Part shown: piece by piece, positions 21,892 through 22,563 of the stretch | How the letters are laid out: the number at the start of each line of letters is the position of its first letter | How positions within the stretch are numbered: the stretch's first letter is position 1 | Source of the DNA: MWDT01 sp035506315 | GTDB lineage: Bacteria > Verrucomicrobiota > Verrucomicrobiia > Opitutales > Opitutaceae | DNA: 22,563 bases | Direction: 5' to 3' | NCBI GenBank assembly: GCA_035506315.1 | Contig: DATJPQ010000147.1 | Span: 1-22,563 of the forward strand | The notes under the pieces: generated by a model | What the model saw: the letters and a program-made list of their open reading frames with translations, nothing else | Databases searched by the model: none | Told to the model about the DNA's origin: nothing | Translations under genes and position numbers: made by a program

Positions 21892-22539
21892 TTACCCGCC
21901 GAAGCGCGCGAGCAGGGCCGGCAGCGTGACCTCCGCCAGCGAGGTCACGCACCAGTGCGCCTGATCGAGATCGTGCTGCGCGGTGGAGGCGTTGGGCACG
22001 GCGACGACCCAGAGCCCGGCGCGACGCGCGGCGATCGCGCCGGCCGACGAATCCTCGAAGGCGATGGCCTCGTGGGGCCGGGCGCCGAGTTGATTGACGG
22101 CCAGCCGGTATAGATCGGGCTCGGGCTTCGGCGAGGCCACGTCTTCGCGGCAGCCGAGAAAAGCGAACCGGTCGAGCAGACCGAGCCGCGCCAGATGGCG
22201 CTCACAGTGCTCGTGGCTCGAGTTGGAGGCGAGCGCGAGGCGCAGTCCCGCGGCGCCCGCGGCCGCGAACAGCGCCACCACCCCGGGCAGGATGGGCTGG
22301 CGCTCGATGCGTTGCCGGTAGTGGCCGCGCATCTCGGTGTAGAGCGTTGCGCGGTCGGCACCGGGGCCGAAGGCCGACCATTCGTCGAAGACGAATTCCA
22401 CATGCCCCACGTGACGGGCAAACGCGGCGCGGTCGAAGGGCATGCCATGCGCCGCGTGAACGTCGCCATGCGCGTCGATGAGCGGCGTCTCGGTGTCGAG
22501 GATGAGACCGTCGAAGTCGAAGACGAGGGCGCGGATCAT
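21892..22539 (-). CDS. HAD-superfamily hydrolase, beta-phosphoglucomutase-like
   Basis: The 215-residue product has the HAD motifs D8-F-D10-G-L-I-L-D-T-E (nucleophile and acid/base Asp), S105 in LALASNSS, K138 in SPKPEPDLY, and E162-D163-S-S-A-G. The small alpha-helical cap after motif I fits the beta-phosphoglucomutase/phosphoglycolate phosphatase group. Such enzymes dephosphorylate or isomerise sugar phosphates. The length is normal. The ATG at 22539 starts the first strand (MIRALVFDFD); no Shine-Dalgarno is seen. It is complete and convergent with the pilin-like lipoprotein gene. The substrate is not predictable. Confidence 0.9.
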   Translation of the reverse strand: MIRALVFDFDGLILDTETPLIDAHGDVHAAHGMPFDRAAFARHVGHVEFVFDEWSAFGPGADRATLYTEMRGHYRQRIERQPILPGVVALFAAAGAAGLRLALASNSSHEHCERHLARLGLLDRFAFLGCREDVASPKPEPDLYRLAVNQLGARPHEAIAFEDSSAGAIAARRAGLWVVAVPNASTAQHDLDQAHWCVTSLAEVTLPALLARFGG

Positions 22540-22563
22540 GGCAGGGCGAAGATGGCCGCAGAG

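Noticed and set aside
1..22563. CRISPR array, prophage or insertion sequence
   Set aside because: No regular repeat-spacer pattern, no transposase or phage structural gene, and no terminal inverted repeats with target duplication were seen.

Overview
The window is GC-rich except for its first ~680 bases and fits a member of the Verrucomicrobiota, probably Opitutaceae-like. That placement is inferred from gene content, family style and the kind of intergenic repeats; no marker gene here proves it. From the left edge to about 16.5 kb every supported gene lies on the minus strand. From there to the right end the genes alternate in strand.

Layout: (1) 1-622, the 5' part of an AT-richer gene for an unrecognised multi-pass membrane protein, cut by the window edge. 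(2) 1081-5331, a minus-strand block: a small lipoprotein, a TPR/FlgO-like cytoplasmic protein with a putative DNA-binding-type N-terminus, an NmrA-like NAD(P)-binding protein, and an alpha/beta hydrolase whose start overlaps the preceding stop. Related copies of a palindromic repeat flank this block in the same orientation. (3) 5676-6027, a complete one-piece tmRNA gene (ssrA), followed by a strong intrinsic terminator. (4) 6466-8031, a phospholipase D/cardiolipin synthase-like lipoprotein. (5) 8254-9312, a primary-like sigma-70 factor. (6) 9645-14165, a two-component pair: a NarL/FixJ response regulator and a very large hybrid HisKA_3 kinase carrying DUF4118, CHASE3, PAS, GAF, a Cys4-containing PAS and a C-terminal receiver. 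(7) 14404-16503, dsbD. (8) 16761-22539: a DUF2059 exported protein, an inositol-monophosphatase/HisN-like phosphatase, a DEDDh exonuclease, a WecG/TagA glycosyltransferase, a lipoprotein with a pilin-like C-terminus, and a beta-phosphoglucomutase-like HAD hydrolase.

How the genes work together: the clearest functional unit is the regulator/kinase pair. The NmrA protein and hydrolase are translationally coupled and may act on one small molecule, with the TPR protein upstream as a possible regulator. Envelope functions recur (three lipoproteins, DsbD, a DUF2059 protein, a glycosyltransferase), but they do not form one recognisable pathway. I saw no CRISPR array, intact transposase, phage gene or clear defence system.

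The most valuable hidden items are the ssrA gene, with predicted tag GTYEEMPLAA, and the edge-truncated membrane gene. Others are the palindromic repeat whose two copies differ by symmetric compensatory changes, the repeat-derived segments inside dsbD and at the 5' end of the phosphatase gene, the pilin-like tail on a lipoprotein, and the Cys4 PAS domain in the kinase.
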